A stretch of DNA of 64,000 bases, from contig NZ_BPQT01000005.1 of NCBI RefSeq assembly GCF_022179405.1, positions 94,643 through 158,642 of the forward strand. The letters run 5' to 3'. Shown piece after piece: positions 17,621-26,824 of this stretch. The DNA comes from Methylobacterium marchantiae (lineage in GTDB: Bacteria; Pseudomonadota; Alphaproteobacteria; Rhizobiales; Beijerinckiaceae). Each line of letters begins with the position of its first letter. Within the stretch, counting starts at the first letter, position 1. The position numbers and the translations under genes are program-made. The notes under the pieces were generated by a model that saw only the letters and a program-made list of their open reading frames with translations, searched no databases and had not been told where the DNA came from.

Positions 17621-18499
17621 TCACAGCCCGTAGCGGGCCCAGGCGGCCCGCTCCTCGACCGCGGCAAGGGCTTCGCCGGCAAGGGATTCGCCGGCAAGAC
17701 CGGCCATCGTCGAGCCCGGAACCGCCCTGCGCAGGAGACGGGCGACGAAAGAGCCCTGCTTCTCCGCCACCACCTTCAACACCACGTCCTCGCCGAAGCG
17801 GGCCCGCAGCGTCGCGCGCGCATCTCCCAAGGCATCGACGAGCCCGAGGGGAAGCGCCTGGCGCCCGGTCCAGACCGCACCGGTGAACAGGTTCTCGCTG
17901 CCGGCCCTGACGGCAGGCCTCCGCTCGTTCACGAGCGATGTGAAGAGGTCCTGCACGTCGGCCTGGATCGCCTTCAGCCGGACGATGTCCTCCGCGTTCT
18001 CCGGCCGGAACGGGTCAAGCATCGCCTTGGCCTCGCCCTGGGTATGGACACGACGCTCGATGCCGATCCGCTCGATCAGCTTGTCGAAGCCGAACCCCGC
18101 CGAGACCACTCCGATCGATCCGATCAGCGAGGTCGGATCGGCGATGATCTCGTCGGCCGCACAGGCGATCATGTAGCCGCCGGACGCCGCGACATCCTCG
18201 ACGAAGGCGTAGACGGGCAGTTTCTTCTCCACGGCCAGTGCGCGGATGCGTCGGTGAATGAGGTGAGACTGCGCCGGAGATCCTCCCGGCGAGTTGATCA
18301 CCAGCGCCACCGCCGACGCCCCGGTCATCCCGAAGCCGCTCTCCAGGCTCGACGCCACCGTCGCCATGGACAGGCCCGACCGCAACGGCGACACGGCGCC
18401 GATCACGCCGCTGAGGCGGATGACCGCGACGATCGGTTTTTGCACGCGCCACGCTTTGGGAAGGATCGGATGAAGGAAGCGCGGAAAGGCGAACGGCAT
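17621..18499 (-). CDS. S49-family serine peptidase (SppA-like)
   Basis: 292 residues, the short form of signal peptide peptidase A. The nucleophile serine lies in VEDVAASGGYMIACAADEI (Ala-Ser-Gly-Gly), near residue 107. The general-base lysine is expected in FGFDKLIERIGIE further on. VALVINSPGGSPAQSHLIHRRI near residue 65 is the oxyanion-side motif. Short alphaproteobacterial S49 proteins are thought to cleave membrane-embedded signal peptides or membrane proteins. Only a weak N-terminal hydrophobic segment is visible, so the membrane anchoring is unclear. It stands alone on the minus strand. Confidence 0.9.
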   Translation of the reverse strand: MPFAFPRFLHPILPKAWRVQKPIVAVIRLSGVIGAVSPLRSGLSMATVASSLESGFGMTGASAVALVINSPGGSPAQSHLIHRRIRALAVEKKLPVYAFVEDVAASGGYMIACAADEIIADPTSLIGSIGVVSAGFGFDKLIERIGIERRVHTQGEAKAMLDPFRPENAEDIVRLKAIQADVQDLFTSLVNERRPAVRAGSENLFTGAVWTGRQALPLGLVDALGDARATLRARFGEDVVLKVVAEKQGSFVARLLRRAVPGSTMAGLAGESLAGEALAAVEERAAWARYGL

Positions 18500-18703
18500 C
18501 GATTTCGTCTCGCTTGCGAGGAACAGCTTATCGGTTTGGGGAGGATGCGGTGATCGTCCGATACCGACGCGGCCATCACGAAATGGCGACGACCGAACTG
18601 TTTTACAGGCTTCGCCGTTGCACTCGGCCGACGTCGCATCACGGTGCCGCAGCCCTGCACGTGCCGAAGCGACCTCCGCACCGGAGAGAGGAGACAGGCC
18701 ATC

Positions 18704-19063
18704 ATGCGTATCGTGACGTGGATGATCGTTCTGATCGGGGTGCTGGGAGGGGCCTATGGGTCCTTGTCCCAGGCGCGCGCCGCGCCACTACCCGTTTCAG
18801 CGATTGAAGGTTCGACCGGAACGCCTCTGGTGGAGCAGGCCCATTGGCGCCGGCACTACTGGCATCGCCGCCATTACTGGCACCGCAGGCATTACGGTTA
18901 TCGTCGACACTACTGGCGGCCGCGCTTCTACCGCCCGGCCTACGGCTATCATCGCCCTGCCTATGGCTGGCGCCGCCCCTACTGGCACCGCCGCCACCAT
19001 TGGCACCGCCATCACTGGCACCGGAGGCATTGGCACCGCCACCATTGGCGCCGCTTCTACTAG
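18704..19063 (+). CDS. Exported His/Arg/Trp/Tyr-rich repeat protein
   Basis: 119 residues. A signal peptide (MRIVTWMIVLIGVLGGAYGSLSQARA) precedes a region of about 75 residues made of short repeats of the type HWHRRHYWHRRH and later RHHWHRHHWHRRHW. Roughly a quarter of the mature protein is His. GAGAGGAG precedes the start at good spacing. Such proteins are frequent in Methylobacterium and could bind metal ions (nickel, zinc, copper) or protons in the periplasm, but that is inference from composition. The DNA is a degenerate tandem repeat of CACTGGCACCG-like units. Confidence 0.75.
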   Translation: MRIVTWMIVLIGVLGGAYGSLSQARAAPLPVSAIEGSTGTPLVEQAHWRRHYWHRRHYWHRRHYGYRRHYWRPRFYRPAYGYHRPAYGWRRPYWHRRHHWHRHHWHRRHWHRHHWRRFY

Positions 19064-19127
19064 GCCATCGATCGCGGCATCGACGAACCTCGCGGCGGGA
19101 GCACCCGTTTCCGCCGCGAACCGACGC

Positions 19128-19904
19128 TCACGACCAGGGCATGCCGCGATGAAGGGCGTCAGCCTCGGGCGTCATCGCTCCGTCGTCACCATGAAGGATA
19201 AGGGGCGGCTTGAGCGAGAACGGTGCGCGGCTTCCCTTGATGGCCGTCACCAGCACCCGGATCGCGGGCTGCGCGGCCCGTGCCTGAACCGGCCTCACCG
19301 TAATGCCGCCGAAGCGCCTGTGCATGGCGGCAAGACAATCGGGCAGAGCGTCAGCGCGATGGATCAGGCCGAGCGGTGCGCCCGGCTTCAGGATGTCGAG
19401 GCAGGCTTTCACCCATGATTCGAGGTCGTCCCCCGCGAAAGTATGGGCCGAGGCTTTTCCCGCGATGGGGGAGGGCCGGTGGCGTCCGGCCTCGAAGTAC
19501 GGGGGATTGGTGAGGACGAGGTCGGCCATGTTCGGCCGGAGACCCGCCGCCCTCCGGCTCTCCGGGGACAGAACATCGGCCGCGATCATGCCGACACGGC
19601 TGGACAAGCCATTCTCCTGGATATTCCTGACAGCGAGATCGACGAGGTCGGCATCCCGCTCCACGAGAATGACCTTCGCGGTCGGCTCATAGGAGGCCGC
19701 CGCGAGCCCCACCGCGCCGGTGGCAGCGCCGATATCGACGATCACGGCGTCGGGCCCCGGTGTCAGGAGACGGCTCAGAAGCGCCGCGTCCGTTCCCGCG
19801 CGATGTGCCCCTCTCGGGGGCTGATAGAGGCTCAGGGTTCCTCCGAGCCAGAGGTCGGGGCTCGCATCCCCGGAATTCGCGTTGTCGGCGCCGAGTTCAG
19901 GCAT
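19128..19904 (-). CDS. SAM-dependent methyltransferase, TrmN6-like (tRNA1(Val) A37 N6)
   Basis: 258 residues from ATG at 19904. It is a class I Rossmann methyltransferase: the SAM loop is VIVDIGAATGAVGLAAA near residue 52, ILVERDADLVDLAVRNIQENGL gives the acidic ribose contact, and LVLTNPPYFEAG near residue 125 is the NPPY motif of adenine or glutamine N-methyltransferases. The overall layout matches YfiC/TrmN6. The adjacent DUF2007 gene overlaps its start by eight bases, and this pair is a recurrent arrangement in alphaproteobacteria. The RNA target is inferred from the family. Confidence 0.85.
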   Translation of the reverse strand: MPELGADNANSGDASPDLWLGGTLSLYQPPRGAHRAGTDAALLSRLLTPGPDAVIVDIGAATGAVGLAAASYEPTAKVILVERDADLVDLAVRNIQENGLSSRVGMIAADVLSPESRRAAGLRPNMADLVLTNPPYFEAGRHRPSPIAGKASAHTFAGDDLESWVKACLDILKPGAPLGLIHRADALPDCLAAMHRRFGGITVRPVQARAAQPAIRVLVTAIKGSRAPFSLKPPLILHGDDGAMTPEADALHRGMPWS

Positions 19905-20121
19905 CGCGCAATTCGTGCGCGAGACCGGCATCCTCGAGCAGGCGCCTCGCCTCGGACGCATGGTCGTCGGGAACGAGAAGGCGGCGAGCAAACGCGCCGA
20001 TCGAACCTTCGAGCAGGCTCATATGGTTGTCGGCGACGAAGACCGGGATGTCGGCCCCTTGAAGCAGCGACTCGGCGAAACCCATGAGGACGATGTCGTT
20101 GCTTCGGATCAGCTCTGTCAT
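19897..20121 (-). CDS. DUF2007 putative signal-transducing small protein
   Basis: 74 residues. MTELIRSNDIVLMGFAESLL and PVFVADNHMSLLEGSIGAFARRLLVPDD match the small DUF2007 fold (ferredoxin-like; ligand unknown). Such proteins are tentatively called signal transducing. It overlaps the methyltransferase gene by eight bases and should be co-translated with it. The start at 20121 was chosen because the upstream part of the open frame is unrelated sequence. A divergent polyprenyl synthetase gene begins about 200 bases upstream. Confidence 0.82.
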   Translation of the reverse strand: MTELIRSNDIVLMGFAESLLQGADIPVFVADNHMSLLEGSIGAFARRLLVPDDHASEARRLLEDAGLAHELRDA

Positions 20122-20326
20122 GCGTCCACTGGCCTCATCGGCAGCCCAACGCCACCGCCCTTTGTATACAGGGAGAAGCGCGGGATGTTGCAGCGCCTCG
20201 GCGCGCATGCGAAGGGGTGGCCGCATGGACGTTGGTGGCGGGGGATGACCCGGCCGAGCGGATCGGCCCGACAGGCGGATTCGCCGCCGGGATCTGCCAG
20301 GTGTGAAAGCTCGGGAGGCATCGAGT

Positions 20327-21349
20327 TTGGGTGTCGTCGTTTCCTTCGATGAGGGCCGCTCCGATCCGGAGTCGAGCCTGAACGATCTTGTGGCTCTGGT
20401 GGCGAAGGGCATGGAGCGCGTGAACGCGACCATCCTGTCGCGGACCGGGTCCGATGTCGCGATGATTCCGGAGGTGGCCAATCACCTCATCGCGTCCGGG
20501 GGCAAGCGTCTGCGCCCCATCCTCACCCTCGCCACGGCCGATCTCTGCGGCTACGCGGCCGGGGACGGCGCGGTGAAGCTCGCTGCCAGCGTCGAGTTCA
20601 TGCACACGGCGACCCTTCTCCATGACGACGTCGTGGATGAGAGCGACATGCGCCGGGGCCGCGTGGCGGCACGGATCAAGTGGGGCAACGAGGCGAGCGT
20701 GCTCGTCGGCGACTTTCTCCTGGGCCAGGCCTTCCGGATGATGGTCGAGGTGGGCTCGCTGCGTGCCCTGGATATCCTCTCGGCGGCGGCCACCGTCATC
20801 GCCGAGGGCGAGGTGATGCAGCTCACCGCCGCCAAGAATACGGAGACCTCGGAAGACGAGTATCTCGCCGTCATTCGAGCCAAGACCGCCGAGCTTTTCG
20901 CCGCTGCCTGCGAAGTCGGTCCGGTCCTGGCCGAGCGACCGAGGGCGGAGCAGGCGGCCTGCCGCTCCTACGGCATGAATCTCGGCATCGCCTTCCAGCT
21001 CATCGACGACGTCCTCGATTACGGCGGCACCAGCGCCTCCATGGGCAAGAACGTCGGCGACGATTTCCGTGAAGGCAAGATCACCCTGCCGATCGTGCTC
21101 GCGTTCCGGCGCGGGACCGAGGAGGAGCGGACGTTCTGGCGCCGCACGCTGCAGGACGGAGATGTGGGGAAGGCCGATCTCGATACGGCTTTGGCGATCC
21201 TGCGCAAGCATCGGGCGCTGGAGGACACGATCGATCGGGCGCGTCATTACGGTGCCATCGCCCGCGATGCCCTGGCGCTGTTCCCGAACGGCCCGATGAA
21301 GTCGGCCCTGCTGCAGGTGGTCGATTTCTGCATCGCCCGGGCTCACTGA
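20327..21349 (+). CDS. Polyprenyl diphosphate synthase (octaprenyl/decaprenyl, ubiquinone side chain)
   Basis: 340 residues from a TTG with GGGAGG eight bases upstream; a GTG at 20303 in frame would add eight residues. Trans-prenyltransferase motifs are complete: GGKRLRPILTLA near residue 57, first Asp-rich motif LLHDDVVDESDMRRG near 90, second Asp-rich motif LIDDVLDYGG near 224. Such enzymes extend farnesyl or geranylgeranyl diphosphate to the C40-C50 chain of ubiquinone, matching IspB/DdsA in alphaproteobacteria. Chain length cannot be read from sequence alone. The upstream divergent pair is the methyltransferase-DUF2007 operon. Confidence 0.93.
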   Translation: MGVVVSFDEGRSDPESSLNDLVALVAKGMERVNATILSRTGSDVAMIPEVANHLIASGGKRLRPILTLATADLCGYAAGDGAVKLAASVEFMHTATLLHDDVVDESDMRRGRVAARIKWGNEASVLVGDFLLGQAFRMMVEVGSLRALDILSAAATVIAEGEVMQLTAAKNTETSEDEYLAVIRAKTAELFAAACEVGPVLAERPRAEQAACRSYGMNLGIAFQLIDDVLDYGGTSASMGKNVGDDFREGKITLPIVLAFRRGTEEERTFWRRTLQDGDVGKADLDTALAILRKHRALEDTIDRARHYGAIARDALALFPNGPMKSALLQVVDFCIARAH

Positions 21350-21427
21350 AGTCCGCTCGGTTCGGCTTCGTCCACGACGAAGCCGAACCGACTAGAATCC
21401 TGTGTCCAGACGAGATCGGGAGACCGA

Positions 21428-23050
21428 TTACGCGGCCGCGGCGGTTCGCGGCTCGATGGCGAGCGTGGGACCATTGGCGGCCCGATCGAGCACGAGGTTT
21501 CCGGCGCCGTCCGTCCATTCCGTGAGCAGGCGATCCGTGGCGACCTTCGTCATCGGAGCGCCAAACAGGAAGCCCTGGCCGTAGGTGCAACCCTGGCCGG
21601 CCAGCCAATCGACGCTGTCGCTGCTCTCGATACCCTCGGCGGTCGTCACGAGACCGAGGCTCGACCCGAGCGCGATGATCGCATCCACCAGCTTTGCCCG
21701 CTCCGCACCGAGCGGAACCGAAGCGATGTAGCTGCGATCGATCTTCAACTTGTCGAATTTCAGTTCGCGCAGATGATAGAGACTGGAATATCCGGTCCCG
21801 AAATCGTCGAGGGCGATGCGCACACCGAGGCTCTGCATGGAGGTCAGGGCCGTCCGCGCGGCTTCGATATCGTTGACGAGGGCCGTTTCAGTGATCTCGA
21901 TCTCCAATCGGCTCGGGGCAAAGCCCGTCTCAGTCAGGATCGCGAGAATGCGTGCCGGCATCTGACGGTCCTGGAGCTGCAGCGGCGAGATATTGATCGC
22001 GAGCTGCAGATGCGATGGCCATGAACGCGCGTCGGTGCAGGCCTTCCGCATCAGTGCCCAGGTGAGATCGGCGATCATCCCGGTTTCTTCGGCGAGGGTG
22101 ATGAAGGCATCCGGTGCGAGAAGGCCCTGAACCGGATGACGCCAGCGAGCGAGCACTTCAAAACCGATGAGCTCACGTCCGGGAAGCGACACCACCGGCT
22201 GATAGAACGGTTCGATCTCGCCGCATTCGATACCGAGGCGCAACTCCTGTTCGAGTTGGGCGCGGGCACGCAACGCTATCCCCATCTCCGCCTGGAAAAA
22301 TCGAAACGCTCCGCGGCCATCGCGCTTGCCCTGATACATGGCGAGGTCGGCCGCGTGCAGCAGAGTCTCCGCCGTGGAGATTTCCGGCGATGCCAGGGCG
22401 ATACCCACGGTGGCGCCGATATCGATGCGGCTTTCACCCCAGGGCAGCGGCTGCGACAGGGCATTGATAACCTGTTGGGCCAGACGTCCAACGGTCTCCC
22501 GGTCCTTGCCGTAATCGTAGAGGATCGCGAACTCGTCTCCGCCGAGCCGGGCCACGACGTTGCCGATGGGGAGAAGAGCCCTCAACCGATCGGCGACGGC
22601 GCAGAGGATCGCATCTCCGGCAGCATGCCCGTAAACGTCATTCACCGGCTTGAAGCGGTCGAGATCGATCAGCAGAACGGCCACCGGCGCAGGCGCCTGG
22701 ACGGAAGCGAGGCGGGTATCCAGCGTCTCCTGGAACAGCCGGCGGTTGGCCAGCCCGGTCATCGCATCGTGGCGGGCGACGGAAGCCGCCGAGGATTGAG
22801 CGAGATCCCGGGAGATCATCACCCGGCGGAGAGTCAGCGATTTGCGTATGGCCGCAGCCGCGATCCCGAAGCTCATGCAGATGGCGAGCATGAGGAGGTC
22901 GTGAAGCTGGTGGAAGGTGGTGAAAGTCAGGAGAAGCGAGAACAGGCCGAGCTGCGTTCCGGCAAACCAGACGCAGGTTCCGATCATCATCAGGGAAAGG
23001 ACTTCGCGCAGCTCGCCCTTAGCCCAGGATGCTTGCGTTGCGTCATCCAT
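21428..23050 (-). CDS. Membrane GGDEF-EAL cyclic-di-GMP protein
   Basis: 540 residues from the ATG at 23050 (AAGGGAG upstream; another ATG at 23074 is possible). Two N-terminal membrane helices (residues ~12-60) are followed by a GGDEF domain with an intact ARLGGDEFAIL loop, but no RxxD inhibitory site five residues before it. An EAL domain follows: FEVLARWRHP (EVL variant of EAL), INISPLQLQD, EIEITETAL, LDDFGTGYSSL, KIDRSYI and TAEGIE. The phosphodiesterase residues look complete, so the protein may hydrolyse cyclic-di-GMP, with the GGDEF domain either active or regulatory. There is no sensory domain beyond the helices. Confidence 0.93.
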   Translation of the reverse strand: MDDATQASWAKGELREVLSLMMIGTCVWFAGTQLGLFSLLLTFTTFHQLHDLLMLAICMSFGIAAAAIRKSLTLRRVMISRDLAQSSAASVARHDAMTGLANRRLFQETLDTRLASVQAPAPVAVLLIDLDRFKPVNDVYGHAAGDAILCAVADRLRALLPIGNVVARLGGDEFAILYDYGKDRETVGRLAQQVINALSQPLPWGESRIDIGATVGIALASPEISTAETLLHAADLAMYQGKRDGRGAFRFFQAEMGIALRARAQLEQELRLGIECGEIEPFYQPVVSLPGRELIGFEVLARWRHPVQGLLAPDAFITLAEETGMIADLTWALMRKACTDARSWPSHLQLAINISPLQLQDRQMPARILAILTETGFAPSRLEIEITETALVNDIEAARTALTSMQSLGVRIALDDFGTGYSSLYHLRELKFDKLKIDRSYIASVPLGAERAKLVDAIIALGSSLGLVTTAEGIESSDSVDWLAGQGCTYGQGFLFGAPMTKVATDRLLTEWTDGAGNLVLDRAANGPTLAIEPRTAAAA

Positions 23051-23211
23051 ACCGTGCTCCCTTCGGGGCACCATCTAGGACCAGCAGCCTTTCATACAGA
23101 TGAACGGTTTCGTATCGAATATTCGCAAATCGGCAGTGGCCGACATTAGAAAGCGCTCTGGTTAATCCTTACGCAATCCGACCGGATCGTCGATCGACCC
23201 GCCGCTTCGGC

Positions 23212-24099
23212 CTAGCGCAGCAATGCGGACTGGACCCACCAGGATGTCTGCATCGCCCGGATCTGGGCCCGGATCTGGGCGGCGGCCCGAACCGCGTCGG
23301 ACCGGTTCGCGAAGAGACCGAACACGGTGGCTCCGGAGCCGGACATGCGGGCGAGGCGGCATCCGTTCTGGCCACGCAATGCGGCCAGCGCATCCGCGAT
23401 GACCGGCGCGACGGTGAGTGCCGGTGCCTCCAGGTCGTTGCGGGCCGGAGTGATCGCCGCGAGGGTCGCGTCGAGCCCGAGGCCAGGCGCGAGGAGGGGA
23501 TGGTCGTCTCCGGCGTGACGCTCTCCGACCGCCAGTCCGAGCGCCTTGAACACGGGGGCCGTCTCGACCGGTACACCGGGATTGATCAGCACCGCGGGCA
23601 GCGGAGAGAAGTTCAGGGCCGGGCCGACATTCTCCCCGGCGCCGCGCATCATCCGGCCGCGCGGGGCGAGGCATACGGGAACGTCGGCCCCCGTGGCACC
23701 GGCAGCCTCGATGATGGCGGGGTGGTCGATGGAGAGGTCGTTGAGGCGAGCGAGGAGCCGCAGGGCGGCAGCGGCGTCAGACGAGCCGCCACCGATGCCG
23801 GCGGCGACGGGCAGGCGCTTCACCAGATGAAACGCGCCGAGCCGCAATCCGGGAACGGACCGGGCCAAGCCTAGCGCGGCACGGACCACGAGGTTGTCGT
23901 CGAGGGGACCCACAGGTCCGGCGGTCGGGCCGGACACGTCGAGCGTCAGGCCGTCACCGGGGACCAGACTCAGCGTATCCCCGCGGCCAGTGAAGGCGAC
24001 GAGGCTCTCGAGTTCGTGGTAGCCGTCGCCCGCGCGGCGGCCGAGGACATGGAGGGTCAGATTGATCTTCGCCGGAGCGCGGGTGACGAGAACGGACAC
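23212..24099 (-). CDS. ispE: 4-diphosphocytidyl-2-C-methyl-D-erythritol kinase
   Basis: 295 residues from a GTG at 24099. GHMP kinase of the non-mevalonate isoprenoid pathway, phosphorylating the 2-hydroxyl of CDP-ME. Signature elements: [23 protein letters not shown]-type start (here [15 protein letters not shown]), the ATP loop [19 protein letters not shown] near residue 93 and C-terminal [13 protein letters not shown] near 257. It stands just downstream of a TPR protein gene on the same strand. The isoprenoid product feeds, among others, the polyprenyl synthase encoded 2 kb away. Confidence 0.95.
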   Translation of the reverse strand: MSVLVTRAPAKINLTLHVLGRRAGDGYHELESLVAFTGRGDTLSLVPGDGLTLDVSGPTAGPVGPLDDNLVVRAALGLARSVPGLRLGAFHLVKRLPVAAGIGGGSSDAAAALRLLARLNDLSIDHPAIIEAAGATGADVPVCLAPRGRMMRGAGENVGPALNFSPLPAVLINPGVPVETAPVFKALGLAVGERHAGDDHPLLAPGLGLDATLAAITPARNDLEAPALTVAPVIADALAALRGQNGCRLARMSGSGATVFGLFANRSDAVRAAAQIRAQIRAMQTSWWVQSALLR

Positions 24100-24228
24100 G
24101 GGTGACCCTGGGGACGAGGGGCAGGTCTGGCGACCAGGGAGAAGTCTGGCGACCTCGGGAATGACGGAGCCGGTCTGGCCCCGCGATCCGATCCCCGTCA
24201 AGTCGGGTTCTCGCCCTTCGACAGACGT

Positions 24229-26085
24229 TCAGCCGCCGCTCTTCTTGTCGGCGGCGCCCGGAGGCTCGCTCGGGGCCGGCGCGCCCTTCGGCAATTCGGG
24301 GTTCACCTTCTCCGGCTCGGGCGGGTTCTCGGCCGTGGCGGCCGGCTTTTCGAGTTCCGGCAAGCCATCCTTCAGCTTGGCGTTGATCTTGACGAGGTCG
24401 TCCGGCTCGGGGTTCAGATCCTTGGCGTGCTGCCACTGGAACTTGCCCTCCAGCCGCCGGCCCGACCGCCAGTAGGCGTCGCCGAGATGGTCGTTGATCG
24501 TCGGGTCGCCCGGCTTCAGCTCGATCGCTTTTTCGAGTTCGCGCACGGCGTCGTCGTAGCGGCCGAGGCGGAAATAGGCCCAGCCGAGGCTGTCGATGAT
24601 CATGCCGTCGCGCGGGCTCGCATCGACGGCCTGCTTCAGCATCGTGAAGGCCTCGTCGATATTCATGTTCTGGTCGACCCAGGAATAGGCGAGGTAGTTG
24701 AGCACCTGTGCCCGTGCCGCGGGCTGGTTCACCGGCACGAGTTCGAGCGCCTTCTTGAGGTCGGCCTCGGCCTTCGGCCAGTGCTTGGCCCGCTCGTAGG
24801 CGGTGCCGCGGAAGTAGAACGTCGTCCAGTAATTGGCGGCCGGCTGCTTGCCGATGAGCTCGATGGCACGGCTGTAGGTCGCCGCGGCCTCCTCGTATTT
24901 CTTGCGCGAGCGCTGGACGTTTCCGAGTGCCGTCACGACGTCGATGCTGTCCGGATGCTCCTTCATCGCGGCATCGAGGAGCTGGATCGCCTCCTCGCCC
25001 TTGCCGAGCTGTTCGAGGTTGAGGCCGATCTGGATGTCGGCATTGAGCTTCAGGGGCGAGCTCGCGGGAATCTGCGCATAGGCGTCGTTGGCGCGCTCGG
25101 TCTGCTTCATCCGGTCGAGCGTGTCGGCGAGCGTCAGGCGGGCGAGGGCGTGCTCCGGCGCGAGGTAGAGGGCGAGGCGCAGGTAGACCACGGCGGGCAG
25201 CTCGTCGCCCTGGGTCGACCCGGCGGAGCCGAGGCCGTAGAGCACCTCGCCGGCACCTTCCTGCGCGGTATTGACGAGGCGGGTCAGCGGCTTGCCGGCC
25301 TTCAGCTTATCCAGGGCGTCTCGCACGATCGGGTGGCGCGGCAACAGCTGATCGAAAGCGGTATAGGCCTGGATCGCGAGGTCCGTCCGGCCGGATTGGG
25401 CCTCGAAACGGGCATAGGCGTCGACGATGCGCAAGGTGTTCTGGTCGGCGTCGTAGGCGGCCTTGAGGCGGCGCTCGGCCTCCGCCTGGTCGCCGACGAG
25501 GTTGGCGATCAGTCCGGCATGGAAGTCGCGGAAGGTGTTGTAGTAACGCTCGCCCTTCAGCTTGCTCACCACTTCGAGGGCGCGCTTGCCGTCATTGGCA
25601 CCGGCATAGGCCCAGGCGGTGAGCAGCGTGCTGGTGAGATCAGCCGCGGCGCCGCGGCCGCTGCGGGCGAAATTCTGGCGTGCCTGCGCGAATTGTCCGG
25701 CCTTGATCTGGCGCACGCCGAGGCTCAGTTGCGCGAGGCCGTTCGACCCGTCACGGGCGGTCAGCCGCTCGGCGGCACGGAAGGCGTCGGGCAGGGCGCC
25801 GTCCGCGAGCAGCGACACGAAGGCGCGCTCGAGCAGTTCGGCGTTGCGCGGATCGGCCTTCACCGCCTCGCGATAGAAGCTCGCCGCGGCGGACGTGTCC
25901 TTGGAGGCGCCGGCGATGTAGGCCGAAAGGAAGTTCCCCTCCAGGGATTCCGCCGGCTCGTACTCCGTCATCGGAGTCGATTCCCGCGGCTGGGCGGCCA
26001 GCGCCGTGATCGACGTCGCCACCGAGGCGGCAAGGCACAAAGCGAGGGCCGAGAGGGTCCGGCGGGTCGCGGCGTTTCCGTTCAT
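24229..26085 (-). CDS. Secreted or periplasmic TPR-repeat protein
   Basis: 618 residues from ATG at 26085. A signal peptide (TLSALALCLAASVATSITALAA) is followed by tetratricopeptide repeats across most of the protein. Clear repeat units are near residues 50-110 (SAAASFYREAVKADPRNAEL), 355-400 (KGEEAIQLLDAAMKEHPDS), 400-440 and 480-560 (GRYDDAVRELEKAIELKPGD). The C-terminal 45 residues are Pro/Glu-rich and probably disordered. This long TPR type is conserved next to ispE in Rhizobiales and is assumed to be an envelope scaffold. No enzymatic motif is visible. Confidence 0.88.
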   Translation of the reverse strand: MNGNAATRRTLSALALCLAASVATSITALAAQPRESTPMTEYEPAESLEGNFLSAYIAGASKDTSAAASFYREAVKADPRNAELLERAFVSLLADGALPDAFRAAERLTARDGSNGLAQLSLGVRQIKAGQFAQARQNFARSGRGAAADLTSTLLTAWAYAGANDGKRALEVVSKLKGERYYNTFRDFHAGLIANLVGDQAEAERRLKAAYDADQNTLRIVDAYARFEAQSGRTDLAIQAYTAFDQLLPRHPIVRDALDKLKAGKPLTRLVNTAQEGAGEVLYGLGSAGSTQGDELPAVVYLRLALYLAPEHALARLTLADTLDRMKQTERANDAYAQIPASSPLKLNADIQIGLNLEQLGKGEEAIQLLDAAMKEHPDSIDVVTALGNVQRSRKKYEEAAATYSRAIELIGKQPAANYWTTFYFRGTAYERAKHWPKAEADLKKALELVPVNQPAARAQVLNYLAYSWVDQNMNIDEAFTMLKQAVDASPRDGMIIDSLGWAYFRLGRYDDAVRELEKAIELKPGDPTINDHLGDAYWRSGRRLEGKFQWQHAKDLNPEPDDLVKINAKLKDGLPELEKPAATAENPPEPEKVNPELPKGAPAPSEPPGAADKKSGG

Positions 26086-26221
26086 GGGCACCAGTCGCGT
26101 TTCTTGCGCATCGGCGAAAGGACGCCGATGCCGATCGGGCGGGGACACTGAACTCTTCCCGCCATCCTCGCAAGGCGAAAGGATGGCGGCAGTGACCGGC
26201 CGGCTCCGACGCCGCAGGCGC

Positions 26222-26824
26222 CTATCGTACGATTTCGACATCGAGGCCACGCAGGGCCGGAACGAGGCCCTCCAACGTGACGACGTCCTCAACGGGAGTG
26301 GCCGAGAGCTTGCCAACGCCGCGTTCATAGACAGCGCAGCAGGTCGCACTAGTAAGCCGGGAGAGGTAAAGCACGCCGTCCGCGTCCGTGCGGTCGTAGA
26401 TCGCGGCGCTCAGCACCCGGCCCAGGCGATGCGCCTTGGCGCGGCCGGCATCCGTCGAGACGCCGAGCCGCAGCAATCCAGTGGTCCGTAGATCAATCAG
26501 CGTAAGCGGTGCGTTCGCGGACACCTCGGTCGCACCCCATGCGGTGACCTCGCCAAGCCCGATCCGCCGCCGCACGCGGTTCTCGAAACGGTCGCGGATC
26601 ATCGTTTCGGCCAAAGCCGTCTGAAGATCCTCTGCGATGTAGAGAAGCTTGAATGCAGCGACGGGACTGGAAAAGCGGGTCGTGCCGTGGCCCATCCCGA
26701 GAGGGGTCGCGCGATGGGCGAGGAGGCAGGCACGGACGTAGCTGTCGGGCAGGAAAGCCAGGGCGAGATCGGCGAGTGTCGCGGGATCGAGCCTCACCTC
26801 AGGCGAAATCGTCGCGTGCCGCAC
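26222..26824 (-). CDS. RES-domain toxin (NAD+-degrading type)
   Basis: 200 residues from a GTG at 26824. The RES fold is recognisable by the R-E-S residues: Arg in the GTTRFSSP segment near residue 50, Glu in [17 protein letters not shown] near 73, and Ser in the late [18 protein letters not shown] region near 153. RES toxins such as MbcT and those of Xre-RES modules destroy NAD+. The antitoxin gene lies directly upstream and overlaps by 26 bases, the usual operon layout. The protein looks full length, with no frameshift. Confidence 0.87.
   Translation of the reverse strand: MRHATISPEVRLDPATLADLALAFLPDSYVRACLLAHRATPLGMGHGTTRFSSPVAAFKLLYIAEDLQTALAETMIRDRFENRVRRRIGLGEVTAWGATEVSANAPLTLIDLRTTGLLRLGVSTDAGRAKAHRLGRVLSAAIYDRTDADGVLYLSRLTSATCCAVYERGVGKLSATPVEDVVTLEGLVPALRGLDVEIVR

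Noticed and set aside
18830-19060. CRISPR-like short repeats
   Set aside because: The regular units are the in-frame coding repeats of a His-rich exported protein; there are no unique spacers of constant length and no cas genes.
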